A stretch of 64,000 nt of DNA from JANRIC01 sp033765345. Its GTDB lineage: Bacteria; Bacteroidota; Bacteroidia; Cytophagales; Microscillaceae. The stretch spans positions 1 through 64,000 of the forward strand of contig JANRIC010000064.1 in the NCBI GenBank assembly GCA_033765345.1, read 5' to 3'. Under the pieces are notes generated by a model. That model was not told the origin of the DNA. It did not search any database and saw only the letters and a program-made list of their open reading frames with translations. A program made the translations under genes and the position numbers. Shown in pieces: positions 27,109-34,252 of this stretch (the stretch's first letter is position 1; each line of letters opens with the position of its first letter).

Positions 27109-27119
27109 AGTTTATCAAG

Positions 27120-27581
27120 TTAATGTTCTTTGAAAGATTTATTTTCTTGTATTTGACTCATAAGCAGAGATACTACCAGTGTCATCATAGCCGAAGTACC
27201 TAAAAGCGCACTGATAATAGATTCGCGATCTATATAAGATGTGATCATCAGCGTGATTTGTGCTCCCAAAATAAGTAATGCACTAATCATAAGGTAGAAA
27301 CGGATGTGATTGATGAAAATTATCTTCCCAAAGGAATAAAAATTAAATAAAGAAGCCGCCTCAAACTCCTCAGAGGTTGTATTTCTCCGATTTTCAAAAA
27401 TCTGACTGGCTATTTGAATCATTAAAATCAAAACCATCAGACTAAGGGTAAAAGCACTTCCCCAAAAGGTTTTAAAATCTCCCTGATGCCTAATCAAAAG
27501 AATAAACTGAGAACCAGCAATCAATGCAGCCACGGTGATGACATAGAGTCTTCCTAGAAATAAGCGAATATTTTTATCCAT
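27120..27581 (-). CDS. Unknown four-helix membrane protein
   Basis: A 153-residue protein with four hydrophobic segments (about 12-30, 40-60, 90-112, 120-142), cytoplasmic termini likely, and a soluble loop between helices 2 and 3 (FENRRNTTSEEFEAASLFNF). It is of the DUF6526 or SdpI-like size, but I cannot assign it. The next gene, a secreted protein, begins 11 bp downstream. Confidence 0.65.
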   Translation of the reverse strand: MDKNIRLFLGRLYVITVAALIAGSQFILLIRHQGDFKTFWGSAFTLSLMVLILMIQIASQIFENRRNTTSEEFEAASLFNFYSFGKIIFINHIRFYLMISALLILGAQITLMITSYIDRESIISALLGTSAMMTLVVSLLMSQIQENKSFKEH

Positions 27582-27688
27582 TTTACAATTATATGTATCT
27601 CAAAACCAAATAAATTATAGAATTAGCGGCACATATTTATATTCAGCATTTATATCAGTATTTATATTCAGCCTTTCAATCAACTCAT

Positions 27689-29011
27689 TCAGGGCTGTAG
27701 ATCATACAAATCATATTTAGGCCAATGCTCCACGGTATGGAGTGCTCTCCGCATCATAGCCTCTATCTCGTAGGCAAAAAAAGGTCCACGCCAAGAATCA
27801 GTATTGGTTACAAAATACCAACTAATCCCGTCGGTTCTTCTCACCAAAGAAGCCGACGTACCGGTCAAACTGCCGGTTCGCCACCATTTTTCTTGATCTA
27901 CACTTTTCCAACCCAACAAATATCTGCCTGTGCTATCTTCTGCCTGTGGAGTAGTCATCTCAATAATCGTACTTTTGTGCAAAATATCTTTTGGATTGGG
28001 GCGACCGTCAATGGCATTGAGAAATTTCAGCACATCTACGGGTGTTGCAATCCAAGCTCCAGCAGCCCCCAAGCCCTCGGTATGCGTACCCTCATAGGTT
28101 CTGGATGCCGAATCAGGGCCTCCATAACAGGAAATGTTCAGGGGAGTTTTGGGGTGGTCATAATACCGCACTTCGAGGGGAGTTTTTTCTCTATATCGAT
28201 TATGGGTCATTGCCATGCGGGTGATCCCAAGCGGATGAAGAATTTCTTTTTGGAGATAATTTTCGTAAGTTAGTCCGCTGATTTTTTCAATGACTTTTCC
28301 CAATACACAATAGCCGAAGTTTGAATAATCGTATAAGGTACCCGGCTCGAAAAAACCTTCTTGAGAAAGCATATACTGTATGGTCGTTTCTAATGAAGGC
28401 GGAGAAGGTACTTGCATAACTTCGGCCACTTCTACAGGGGCAAACATAGGGTCTTTCCTAAGTTGGTTACGCCACCCTCCTGTGTGGGTAAGGAGGTGTT
28501 TTACTTCTATTTTAAGAGCCAGGGGGTCAGCAATATGCTGAAAAGCGGGATCATTCAAAATACCTGTTTTGCCAAATACCTTATCCTGGAGACTCAGCTT
28601 GCCATCCTCGACCAATTTCATAATCCCCGCCGCTGTAAAAAGCTTGGATACACTAGCCATCCTAAACAAATGATAGGGCTGTACCCGGATATTTTTCTCC
28701 TGATCTGCAAAGCCGAAGCCCTGGGCGTACACAAGTTTGCCATCTTTGACAATAGCCAGAGAAGCCCCTTTCACCTCCCAATGGTCTAAGAAGTGCCGAA
28801 CCATTCTGTCTAATTCGGCAAATTCGGGGGTCTGGGAGTGTGTATTGGTGAGAGGAAAATAAAGGTTTTGTGTGTTGATAAAAGGCTCCCCTTTAGTTTT
28901 GGGGTCGCTAGTGTGATTACCACCGGGGGTAGATGAAGCAGGGTGAAAGGTATGTAGGGTAAAACCCAATGTCAATATGACCAAAGCACTCAATAATATC
29001 CTATAATTCAT
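27689..29011 (-). CDS. Serine beta-lactamase-fold hydrolase (class C / DD-peptidase family)
   Basis: A 440-residue protein with an N-terminal signal or anchor (residues 4-22). The family motifs are SVSK (120-123, Ser120 nucleophile and Lys123), YSN (229-231) and HTGG (176-179). This is the EstB / AmpC-like family, which includes esterases, D-aminopeptidases and transpeptidases. Being secreted and without an inducer gene nearby, antibiotic resistance is not supported. Substrate unknown. Confidence 0.88.
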   Translation of the reverse strand: MNYRILLSALVILTLGFTLHTFHPASSTPGGNHTSDPKTKGEPFINTQNLYFPLTNTHSQTPEFAELDRMVRHFLDHWEVKGASLAIVKDGKLVYAQGFGFADQEKNIRVQPYHLFRMASVSKLFTAAGIMKLVEDGKLSLQDKVFGKTGILNDPAFQHIADPLALKIEVKHLLTHTGGWRNQLRKDPMFAPVEVAEVMQVPSPPSLETTIQYMLSQEGFFEPGTLYDYSNFGYCVLGKVIEKISGLTYENYLQKEILHPLGITRMAMTHNRYREKTPLEVRYYDHPKTPLNISCYGGPDSASRTYEGTHTEGLGAAGAWIATPVDVLKFLNAIDGRPNPKDILHKSTIIEMTTPQAEDSTGRYLLGWKSVDQEKWWRTGSLTGTSASLVRRTDGISWYFVTNTDSWRGPFFAYEIEAMMRRALHTVEHWPKYDLYDLQP

Positions 29012-29163
29012 TGTCTCAGGTTGGAGATGTTTTTTGGGAGGTCAATTTAATTCCATTGTGTAATAATTACAAATAATGATTCATCTTTTTAGTGCCTAGC
29101 AACTAATTTCATTCAAACAAGCAGCCTCGGGAAAAAACTGTTGCAGCAAAAAGGCGAAAATCC

Positions 29164-29193
29164 TTGCAAATCTAATACATGGTGGTATCTTTG
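29164..29193 (+). promoter_or_regulatory. Bacteroidota sigma-70 type promoter
   Basis: TTG (29164-29166), exactly 19 bp, then TATCTTTG (29186-29193), in the divergent region. It lies 48 bp before the ATG at 29242 of the hydroxylase gene. Confidence 0.7.
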
Positions 29194-29241
29194 CGAATCC
29201 ACATAATATGTATGCTAAATTCTTAGAATAAAATACTCACG

Positions 29242-30174
29242 ATGAACCCAAAAGAAATTTTAACGGTAGAACAAATGTCCAACATGCTCAATGAAAGCGG
29301 CCTTTCGGAAGTTATTCTGTGGGCTGTGCCGATTATGCTTGGTCTGGTACTTCTGGAATGGATTGTAAGTATGATTTATAATCACCAGGTATATGAGGGA
29401 AAAGATTTGCTTGCCTCCATAGGAATAGGGATTGGTAACTTAATCGTCAGTGCTTTCATTAAAACAGTTTTATTTTCCTGCGCTTTGCTGGTATATAATT
29501 TTGTACCCTGGTCAATTCCCATTACGTGGTGGTCTTTTTTGTTGTGTATTGTCTGGTTGGACTTTTGCAGTTATTTCTCTCACCGGATTTCGCACGAAAA
29601 TCGTTTTTGGTGGTCTACTCACGTAGTTCATCATTCTTCCGAACAATATAATTTCTCGGTTTCTTTTCGTTTGTCTTGGTTTCAGCATTTAAAGATGATC
29701 TTCTTCCTTCCTGTACTACTTGTTGGGTTTCATCCGGTGGTTATGTTTATTGTGAATCAGTTTGCCGTTTTGTATCAATTCTGGATTCACACCGAATTTA
29801 TCAAGAAGCTACCCAGACCGATAGAGTACATCTTTGTTACGCCTTCGCATCATCGGGTTCATCACGCCAGCGATGAAAAATATCTGGATAAAAACTATGG
29901 AGCTACTTTTATCATTTGGGATCGCATGTTCGGCACTTTTCATCCTGAGGAAGAAAAACCCACGTATGGGATTACCACCCCAGTCAATTCTTATAACCCG
30001 GTTTATTTGGTTTTTCACGAATTATTGGATATTATCAAGGATATTCGCCAGGCCAAGTCATTTAGAGAAGCCTGGAGGGTGACTTTTATGAGCCCTACCA
30101 AACTGGGATTGGCAAGAAAAGCAGAAGCAGAAAAAGCACAAAAAAAGGCTGAAGAAAAGGAATTGGTGGCTTAA
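29242..30174 (+). CDS. Fatty acid hydroxylase / sterol desaturase family membrane protein
   Basis: A 310-residue integral membrane di-iron oxygenase. Three histidine clusters are visible: HRISH (114-118), HVVHH (127-131) and HHRVHH (203-208), with a further His in the transmembrane region (173). About four to five transmembrane segments surround them. The C-terminal tail (residues 285-310) is a charged, Lys/Glu/Ala-rich helix. The family hydroxylates or desaturates lipid substrates; in Bacteroidota the substrate is often carotenoid or sphingolipid, which is not shown here. It is a single gene followed by a terminator. Confidence 0.88.
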   Translation: MNPKEILTVEQMSNMLNESGLSEVILWAVPIMLGLVLLEWIVSMIYNHQVYEGKDLLASIGIGIGNLIVSAFIKTVLFSCALLVYNFVPWSIPITWWSFLLCIVWLDFCSYFSHRISHENRFWWSTHVVHHSSEQYNFSVSFRLSWFQHLKMIFFLPVLLVGFHPVVMFIVNQFAVLYQFWIHTEFIKKLPRPIEYIFVTPSHHRVHHASDEKYLDKNYGATFIIWDRMFGTFHPEEEKPTYGITTPVNSYNPVYLVFHELLDIIKDIRQAKSFREAWRVTFMSPTKLGLARKAEAEKAQKKAEEKELVA

Positions 30175-30194
30175 TCATACATATTATCATCAAA

Positions 30195-30228
30195 AAAGGA
30201 GTCGAGTTTTTAGAAACTCGGCTTCTTT
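30195..30228 (+). terminator. Terminator after the hydroxylase gene
   Basis: AAAGGAGTCGAGTTT (30195-30209) pairs with AAACTCGGCTTCTTT (30214-30228), 15 bp with two G-U pairs, followed by T-rich sequence. Confidence 0.8.
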
Positions 30229-30462
30229 TAATTTATACTCAAACCGAAATGGTTTTCCGAGATTTTAGCTTTTAAATCATTAATAATCAAGCTAATCAAT
30301 CAAGAAAATCAGGCAAATCACTTCAATCTAGGTATACAAAAGCTCCATATTTTCCAAGCTGATATGTTGAGGCGAACATCAGTGAATTGGAAGGACTAAG
30401 CTAGGATTATTTTAATCTTAGCCCTGACTATACAAATAATATTTGGCTAAATAGTATCAAAA

Positions 30463-30632
30463 AACGTGTCACGATACGTCTTATAAGGTATAGCGACACG
30501 TCTGAGACGTATAATTATACCTCTTAAGACGTATCCCAACACGTCTTAAGAGGTATAATTATACGTCTGATAAGGTATACTGACACGTCGACCAAGGTAT
30601 AATTACACGTCTGGAACGTGTCAGAATACCTT
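30463..30632. repeat. Array of eight phased 18-bp dyad sites
   Basis: Eight 18-bp units start at 30463, 30485, 30506, 30528, 30550, 30572, 30594 and 30615, so the period is 21-22 bp (3-4 bp between units). Each is a half-site RASGTRT, four bases, and a reverse-complement half-site. Examples: AACGTGTCACGATACGTC, AAGGTATACTGACACGTC, GAGGTATAATTATACGTC. The 16 half-sites use only five of the possible words, varying at positions 1, 3 and 6. The third and fourth units and the fourth and fifth together contain a 28-bp perfect inverted repeat (30505-30532 with 30541-30568). The region is otherwise gene-free. No known family of site is recognised. Confidence 0.93.
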
Positions 30633-30721
30633 TTTTGATGAAAAACACCCGAATATTATTTGGCAGAGTAGTTTTTGGAATAAAATAGTGAGTAAATGAA
30701 CGATAGTTTTTGACCAAAAAC

Positions 30722-30910
30722 CTTTTGGATCATTTGGATATTTGAGGTAAAATGGTTTACTTGATAAAAAAATACATCGTAGATAAAAGGCTTAGTATTT
30801 ATTTGGAAGGAAAAATTAAAACCCGGAATTATGAAGATAAAGCGGGTGTGAAAAAATAGGCAACCGAAATCATTGCGGATAGTCTGATTATGCTCAACAA
30901 ACCCAATGGC
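30722..30910 (+). pseudogene. ssb: Relic of single-stranded DNA-binding protein gene
   Basis: Translating the plus strand from about 30722, the frame containing 30743 reads ...DI*GKMVYLIKKYIVDKR, then LSIYLEGKIKTRNYEDKAG and VKK*ATEIIADSLIML. This follows the SSB OB-fold consensus (WGKMAE...KY..KG..IYVEGKLKTR.YEDKDGVKR..TEI.AD...ML). Two nonsense codons replace Trp (TGA at 30743) and Tyr (TAG at 30857). The N-terminal part is not recognisable and the frame continues without SSB character to a stop at 31022. It marks the ragged left side of the accessory islet. Confidence 0.8.
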
Positions 30911-30996
30911 GGAGGTGCAGACAAAGCGGAAATAAACGCAAGGGTTGCGTTTATACAGATGTTGCAGGCAAGCATAAACAACAAAACAATTAGAAT

Positions 30997-31407
30997 ATGG
31001 CAAATCTTGATGAAAAGACCTTGAAAGTTTGGGATAAGGCAATCATTGTTGAAAAAATTATAGTGGAAGGCAAAGAGATAGAAATAGATACTGAACGTTA
31101 TAGACAAGATATTTGTAATGCTTGGATTGAAAAAGATGCTTATGGTGATACTGAACATCCTTTTGGTTGGGAAAAAGACCACACACTACCAGATGCAAAA
31201 GGGGGAACAGACCATTTGGACAATTTACGTCCTATGCACACAAAGAATAATCGAGGTAAAGGAGATGAGTTCCCGTCTTATACCGCAGTAATAACATCAG
31301 AAGGGAATAAAAACAAGACAATAAGTGAGAGTAAGACGGTGAATGATAAAGTTTTAGAAAGACTGAAACAACTGTATCCAAATAATCTGTATCTTCGTAA
31401 TATCTAA
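30997..31407 (+). CDS. HNH endonuclease family protein
   Basis: A 136-residue protein of a small HNH family. The finger is WEKDHTLPDAKGGTDHLDNLRP, with DH at 61-62, Asn76 and a downstream His81 and Asn84 (MHTKNNRGKGDEF). The preceding part (VWDKAIIVE...YRQDICNAWIEKDAYG) is also typical of this free-standing family. The longer relatives end soon after the HNH motif; this one has a 45-residue tail of unknown role. It overlaps the end of the ssb relic frame and lies 13 bp before a small antitoxin-like gene. A stand-alone nuclease is predicted, substrate unknown. Confidence 0.78.
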   Translation: MANLDEKTLKVWDKAIIVEKIIVEGKEIEIDTERYRQDICNAWIEKDAYGDTEHPFGWEKDHTLPDAKGGTDHLDNLRPMHTKNNRGKGDEFPSYTAVITSEGNKNKTISESKTVNDKVLERLKQLYPNNLYLRNI

Positions 31408-31420
31408 AAAAGGACTGATT

Positions 31421-31600
31421 ATGGAACTTAAACATGAAATAGTACAAATTGTAAACAAGTTACCCAACGAAGTTTTGGGAGAACTTTTGCAATACCTTCG
31501 CCAAGTAGAAAAAACTACTACCGAAAAAATGCGTCTTTCTCTAAACTTGAATACAATTTTGACAGAAGACCGAGAACTACTTGAAAAATTGGCGAAATGA
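31421..31600 (+). CDS. Small antitoxin-like protein paired with Fic toxin
   Basis: A 59-residue protein, short enough to be missed by usual length cut-offs. It starts at ATG 31421 (MELKHEIVQIVNKLPNEVLG) and stops with TGA 31598-31600, overlapping the ATG of the Fic/Doc gene by four bases (ATGA). It is helical; the N-terminal LPNEVLGELLQYLRQVE resembles the short DUF2281/PHD-type antitoxin N-terminus, and the C-terminal part may wrap the toxin. The coupling and location strongly suggest an antitoxin. Exact family uncertain. Confidence 0.7.
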   Translation: MELKHEIVQIVNKLPNEVLGELLQYLRQVEKTTTEKMRLSLNLNTILTEDRELLEKLAK

Positions 31601-31974
31601 TAGACTATCAAGAAGTTCTTGAAATTCATCAAGTTTTGATACGAGAGTTTGGCGGTTCACAAGGTGTGAGAGATGAAAGTGGACTAAAATCTGCACTTGA
31701 ACGACCTTTTAGCGGTTTTGGCGAAACAGAGTTTTACCCAAGCCCCGAAGAAAAAGCAGGTGCAATTTTGGAAAGCATAGTCAAGAACCACCCTTTTATA
31801 GACGGCAATAAAAGAACAGGCTACGTTTTGATGCGTTTGGTTTTGATGAACTTTGGCAAAGACATACAAGCAACACAAGACGAGAAATACGGCTTTGTTA
31901 TTTCCGTTGCATCGGGACAACTTGACTTTCACGAAATTGTAATTTGGACAAAGCAACGAACTACGGACAAATAG
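31597..31974 (+). CDS. Fic/Doc family toxin (death-on-curing type)
   Basis: A 125-residue Fic-fold protein with the motif HPFIDGNKRTG (residues about 67-77; the Fic consensus is HxFx(D/N)GN(K/R)RxxR, and Doc proteins have Ala or Gly there). The small size and helix order fit the Doc group. Doc phosphorylates EF-Tu; canonical Fic proteins AMPylate. Gly in the motif and the downstream RTGYVL leave both open. It overlaps the upstream antitoxin-like gene by four bases, so the two are translationally coupled. Its stop codon is soon followed by the attC-like hairpin at 31984. Confidence 0.88.
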   Translation: MIDYQEVLEIHQVLIREFGGSQGVRDESGLKSALERPFSGFGETEFYPSPEEKAGAILESIVKNHPFIDGNKRTGYVLMRLVLMNFGKDIQATQDEKYGFVISVASGQLDFHEIVIWTKQRTTDK

Positions 31975-31983
31975 AAATGCCAG

Positions 31984-32116
31984 CCTGCAACATTGGCTTG
32001 GCGAAAAGCGGGGCTGATGTGCTAATTTGTAGTGAAGTGCTTTTTATTTACATTTGTGCTTAGGTGAAGTGAAGTGCAGGAAATCCCCGCCTTCGCCAAG
32101 CCTTGTCCGTTAGCGG
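31984..32116. repeat. attC-like inverted-repeat site
   Basis: GGCTTGGCGAAAAGCGGGG (31995-32013) pairs with CCCCGCCTTCGCCAAGCC (32085-32102), with a loop of about 70 nt rich in GTGAAGTGC words. The right end is TTGTCCGTTAGCGG; the left has CCTGCAAC. The stem's inner side and loop start (AAAAGCGGGGCTGATGTGC) recur at 33856-33875, after the next gene. The ends look like integron core sites (GTTRRRY/RYYYAAC) but do not fit them fully. No integrase lies in the window. Confidence 0.7.
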
Positions 32117-32247
32117 TTATTTTATGACCGACCACCAAGACAAAAACGACCTAAAAAAATATTTTCAACATTCTGTCCAATTTTGAAAAAGCCAATCGTC
32201 ATAGGGTTGTAACAGATATTTGTTATAACTTAAAAAAAAGTAAAAAA

Positions 32248-32592
32248 ATGAAAGAATTTATGATGATTTTCAGAAGCCAAATCAACGAAAAGTTTGGACC
32301 TACACCAGAACAAACGCTTCACAACATTCAAGAATGGATGGATTGGATGGGTGGTATTGCGGCACAAGGAAAAATGGCAAGTGGCAGCCGTTTGAGTTTT
32401 GAAGGAAAAACATTGAAGCCTAATCATGTAATTGCCGATGGACCTTATGCAGAGGTAAAAGAAATTATTGGAGGAACCATCATTGTAAAAGCAAATAACA
32501 TTGATGAAGCGATGAAATTAGCCGAAGGTTGCCCTATTCTCGCACATGGAGGAAACGTTGAAGTAAGAAGTATAATACCAGTTAACAGTTAA
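32248..32592 (+). CDS. YCII/DGPF-domain protein
   Basis: A 114-residue protein of the YCII-related (DGPF) family: MKEFMMIFRSQ start, DGPYAEVKEIIGGTIIVKAN (the DGPY motif at about residues 64-67) and IDEAMKLAEGCPILAHGGNVEVRSI. DGPF proteins are regular neighbours of ECF42-type sigma factors; here the sigma gene starts 2 bp after its stop codon. The biochemical role is not known; the dimeric alpha/beta barrel may bind a small molecule. The upstream 130 bp between the attC-like site and the ATG contain only a short peptide frame (32124-). Confidence 0.85.
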   Translation: MKEFMMIFRSQINEKFGPTPEQTLHNIQEWMDWMGGIAAQGKMASGSRLSFEGKTLKPNHVIADGPYAEVKEIIGGTIIVKANNIDEAMKLAEGCPILAHGGNVEVRSIIPVNS

Positions 32593-32593
32593 T

Positions 32594-33838
32594 TTGAACG
32601 AGCAAGAATTAATTACACAACTTTTTAAAACAGAGTACAGAAAAATAATTTCTGTACTCTGTAAGTTGTTTGGTATTGTTCATATTGAAACTGCAGAGGA
32701 TATTACAACCGATACTTTTTTATGGGCTTCTGAAACTTGGCGATTAAAAGGCATTCCCGAAAACCCAACGGCTTGGCTATATACTGTAGCTAAAAACAAA
32801 ACCAAAGACTACTTTAGACGACATAAAACATTTTCTGAAAAGATAGTAATTGATTTTAAACTAAATCAAAACCCAAGCGAAGAAATTGAAGTTGATTTAT
32901 CGCTTAAAAATATAACTGACAGCCAATTGCAAATGATTTTCACCATTTGCAATCCAATCATTCCAGCAGAAGCACAAATTGGTTTAGCATTAAGAATACT
33001 TTGTGGTTTTGGAATTGATGAAATTGCAGAGGCGTTTTTGACCAATAAAGAAACCATCAACAAGAGATTATTTAGAGCCAAAGAAAAATTACGAACAGAA
33101 AATATAAAAATTGAATTGCCCACTGAAAACGAAATAAATACAAGATTAGAAACTGTATTAACAACTTTGTATTTGCTTTTTAATGAAGGTTATTATTCCA
33201 GTACACAGAAAACTCATTTGCGGAAAGAATTGTGTTTGGAAGCAATGCGATTAAATTATTTTTTGATAGAAAATGAACCGACAAACAAACCCATCGTAAA
33301 CGCTTTAATGGCTTTAATGTGCTTTCACGCTTCACGTTTTGAAGCAAGAACTAATCAAATAGGTGAACCAATTTTGTATGACCAACAAGACAAAAATTTA
33401 TGGAATGAAGAACTCATAGCAAAAGGAAATTTTTATTTAATACGAAGTGCACAAGGTAATGAAGTAAGCAAATATCATTTAGAGGCAAATATTGCCTATT
33501 GGCATAGTAGCAAAATTGAAAACCCAAAAAAATGGGAAAACATTTTACAAGCCTATAATCAACTTTTGCTAATTGAATATTCACCAATAACAGCACTAAA
33601 TAGAACTTATGCTTTGGCACAAGTAAAAGGTAAACAAGCTGCAATTTTAGAAGCAGAAAAATTAAAGCTAACAGATAATCATTTTTATTTTTCTTTACTT
33701 GGTTATTTGCATACAGACATTGACAACGCCAAAGCTATTTCATATTTTGAAATGGCACAACAAAAAGCGAAAACTGACAATGACAAATCATTATTAAATA
33801 ATAAATTGAATGATCTTAAAAAGAAAAACAACAGCTAA
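32594..33838 (+). CDS. ECF42-type sigma factor with C-terminal TPR-like domain (DUF6596)
   Basis: A 414-residue protein starting at TTG 32594, one base after the YCII stop codon; no ATG is placed near enough to be better. Residues 1-190 are sigma region 2 and 4 (AEDITTDTFLWASETWRLKGIPENPTAWLYTVAKNK and IDEIAEAFLTNKETINKRLFRAKEKL). Residues 190-414 are the all-helical extension marked by LFNEGYYSSTQKTHLRKELCLEAMRL and CFHASRFEAR..GE, as in ECF42. In that family the extension regulates the factor instead of a separate anti-sigma. Its TAA stop overlaps the first bases of the half attC-like site (AGCTAACAAGGG), as seen at gene/site junctions of cassettes. Confidence 0.88.
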   Translation: MNEQELITQLFKTEYRKIISVLCKLFGIVHIETAEDITTDTFLWASETWRLKGIPENPTAWLYTVAKNKTKDYFRRHKTFSEKIVIDFKLNQNPSEEIEVDLSLKNITDSQLQMIFTICNPIIPAEAQIGLALRILCGFGIDEIAEAFLTNKETINKRLFRAKEKLRTENIKIELPTENEINTRLETVLTTLYLLFNEGYYSSTQKTHLRKELCLEAMRLNYFLIENEPTNKPIVNALMALMCFHASRFEARTNQIGEPILYDQQDKNLWNEELIAKGNFYLIRSAQGNEVSKYHLEANIAYWHSSKIENPKKWENILQAYNQLLLIEYSPITALNRTYALAQVKGKQAAILEAEKLKLTDNHFYFSLLGYLHTDIDNAKAISYFEMAQQKAKTDNDKSLLNNKLNDLKKKNNS

Positions 33839-33885
33839 CAAGGGTTTTGTAAAAGCGGGGCTAAGGTGCTAAATTGTATTACCCT
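33831..33885. repeat. Left half of an attC-like site
   Basis: CAGCTAACAAGGG followed by AAAAGCGGGGCTAAGGTGCTAA (shared with the full site at 31984-32116; 25 of 28 bases match over the longest common segment). No complementary right half (CCCCGC...CGTTAGC) is found after it, so the element is broken and marks the islet edge. Confidence 0.65.
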
Positions 33886-34053
33886 AGCCTTTTGCCGGCA
33901 CAGAGTACCTTTTTGCTGCGCCATAGTACCTATGAGGGTACTCCCCCCCACCTATGAGGGTACTCCCACCCACCTCTAAGCTGCTCAAGCCCACCTTTTT
34001 GGTACTCCATTGCACCCAAAAGGTACTCTCTCCTAGCTCTTTATCCGGCTAGG
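33883..34053. repeat. Phased GGTACT/AGTACC palindromic region
   Basis: Six AGTACC or GGTACT words start at 33904, 33925, 33937, 33959, 34001 and 34022, spaced 21, 12, 22, 42 and 21 bp. The outer arms 33902-33930 and 34001-34029 are inverted copies (22 of 29 bases). An exact direct repeat (ACCTATGAGGGTACTCCC) occurs twice at about 33929-33946 and 33951-33968. A CCTAGCC/GGCTAGG pair encloses the block. No gene is seen. It resembles the array at 30463 in period but uses different words. Confidence 0.75.
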
Positions 34054-34252
34054 CGTCCTTTCGCACTGGAAACTTTTGCATTACAATAGCCCCTTTATAT
34101 TACCTCAATGTTAAGCCGAATTTAAGTTACTTCGATTGTTGCCTTATTGTTCACGCCCTAGCAGCCCCTGTTGCTTCCAAGCTTACCTATAATAATTGTA
34201 TTCCGCCAGAAATCCTCCTAAGCTTGCATCGTCAATCAAATCCAAATACACA

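Noticed and set aside
27689..29011. Beta-lactamase resistance gene
   Set aside because: SxxK, YxN and HTGG motifs define the fold only; the protein is of the wider esterase/DD-peptidase family with no inducer gene.
30463..30632. CRISPR array or simple terminator
   Set aside because: No unique spacers of CRISPR length; the symmetry is within each unit and repeats eight times, which does not fit a terminator.
31984..32116. Classical integron attC
   Set aside because: The ends GTTAGCG and CTGCAAC do not fully match GTTRRRY and RYYYAAC, and no integrase gene is in the window; I call it attC-like only.
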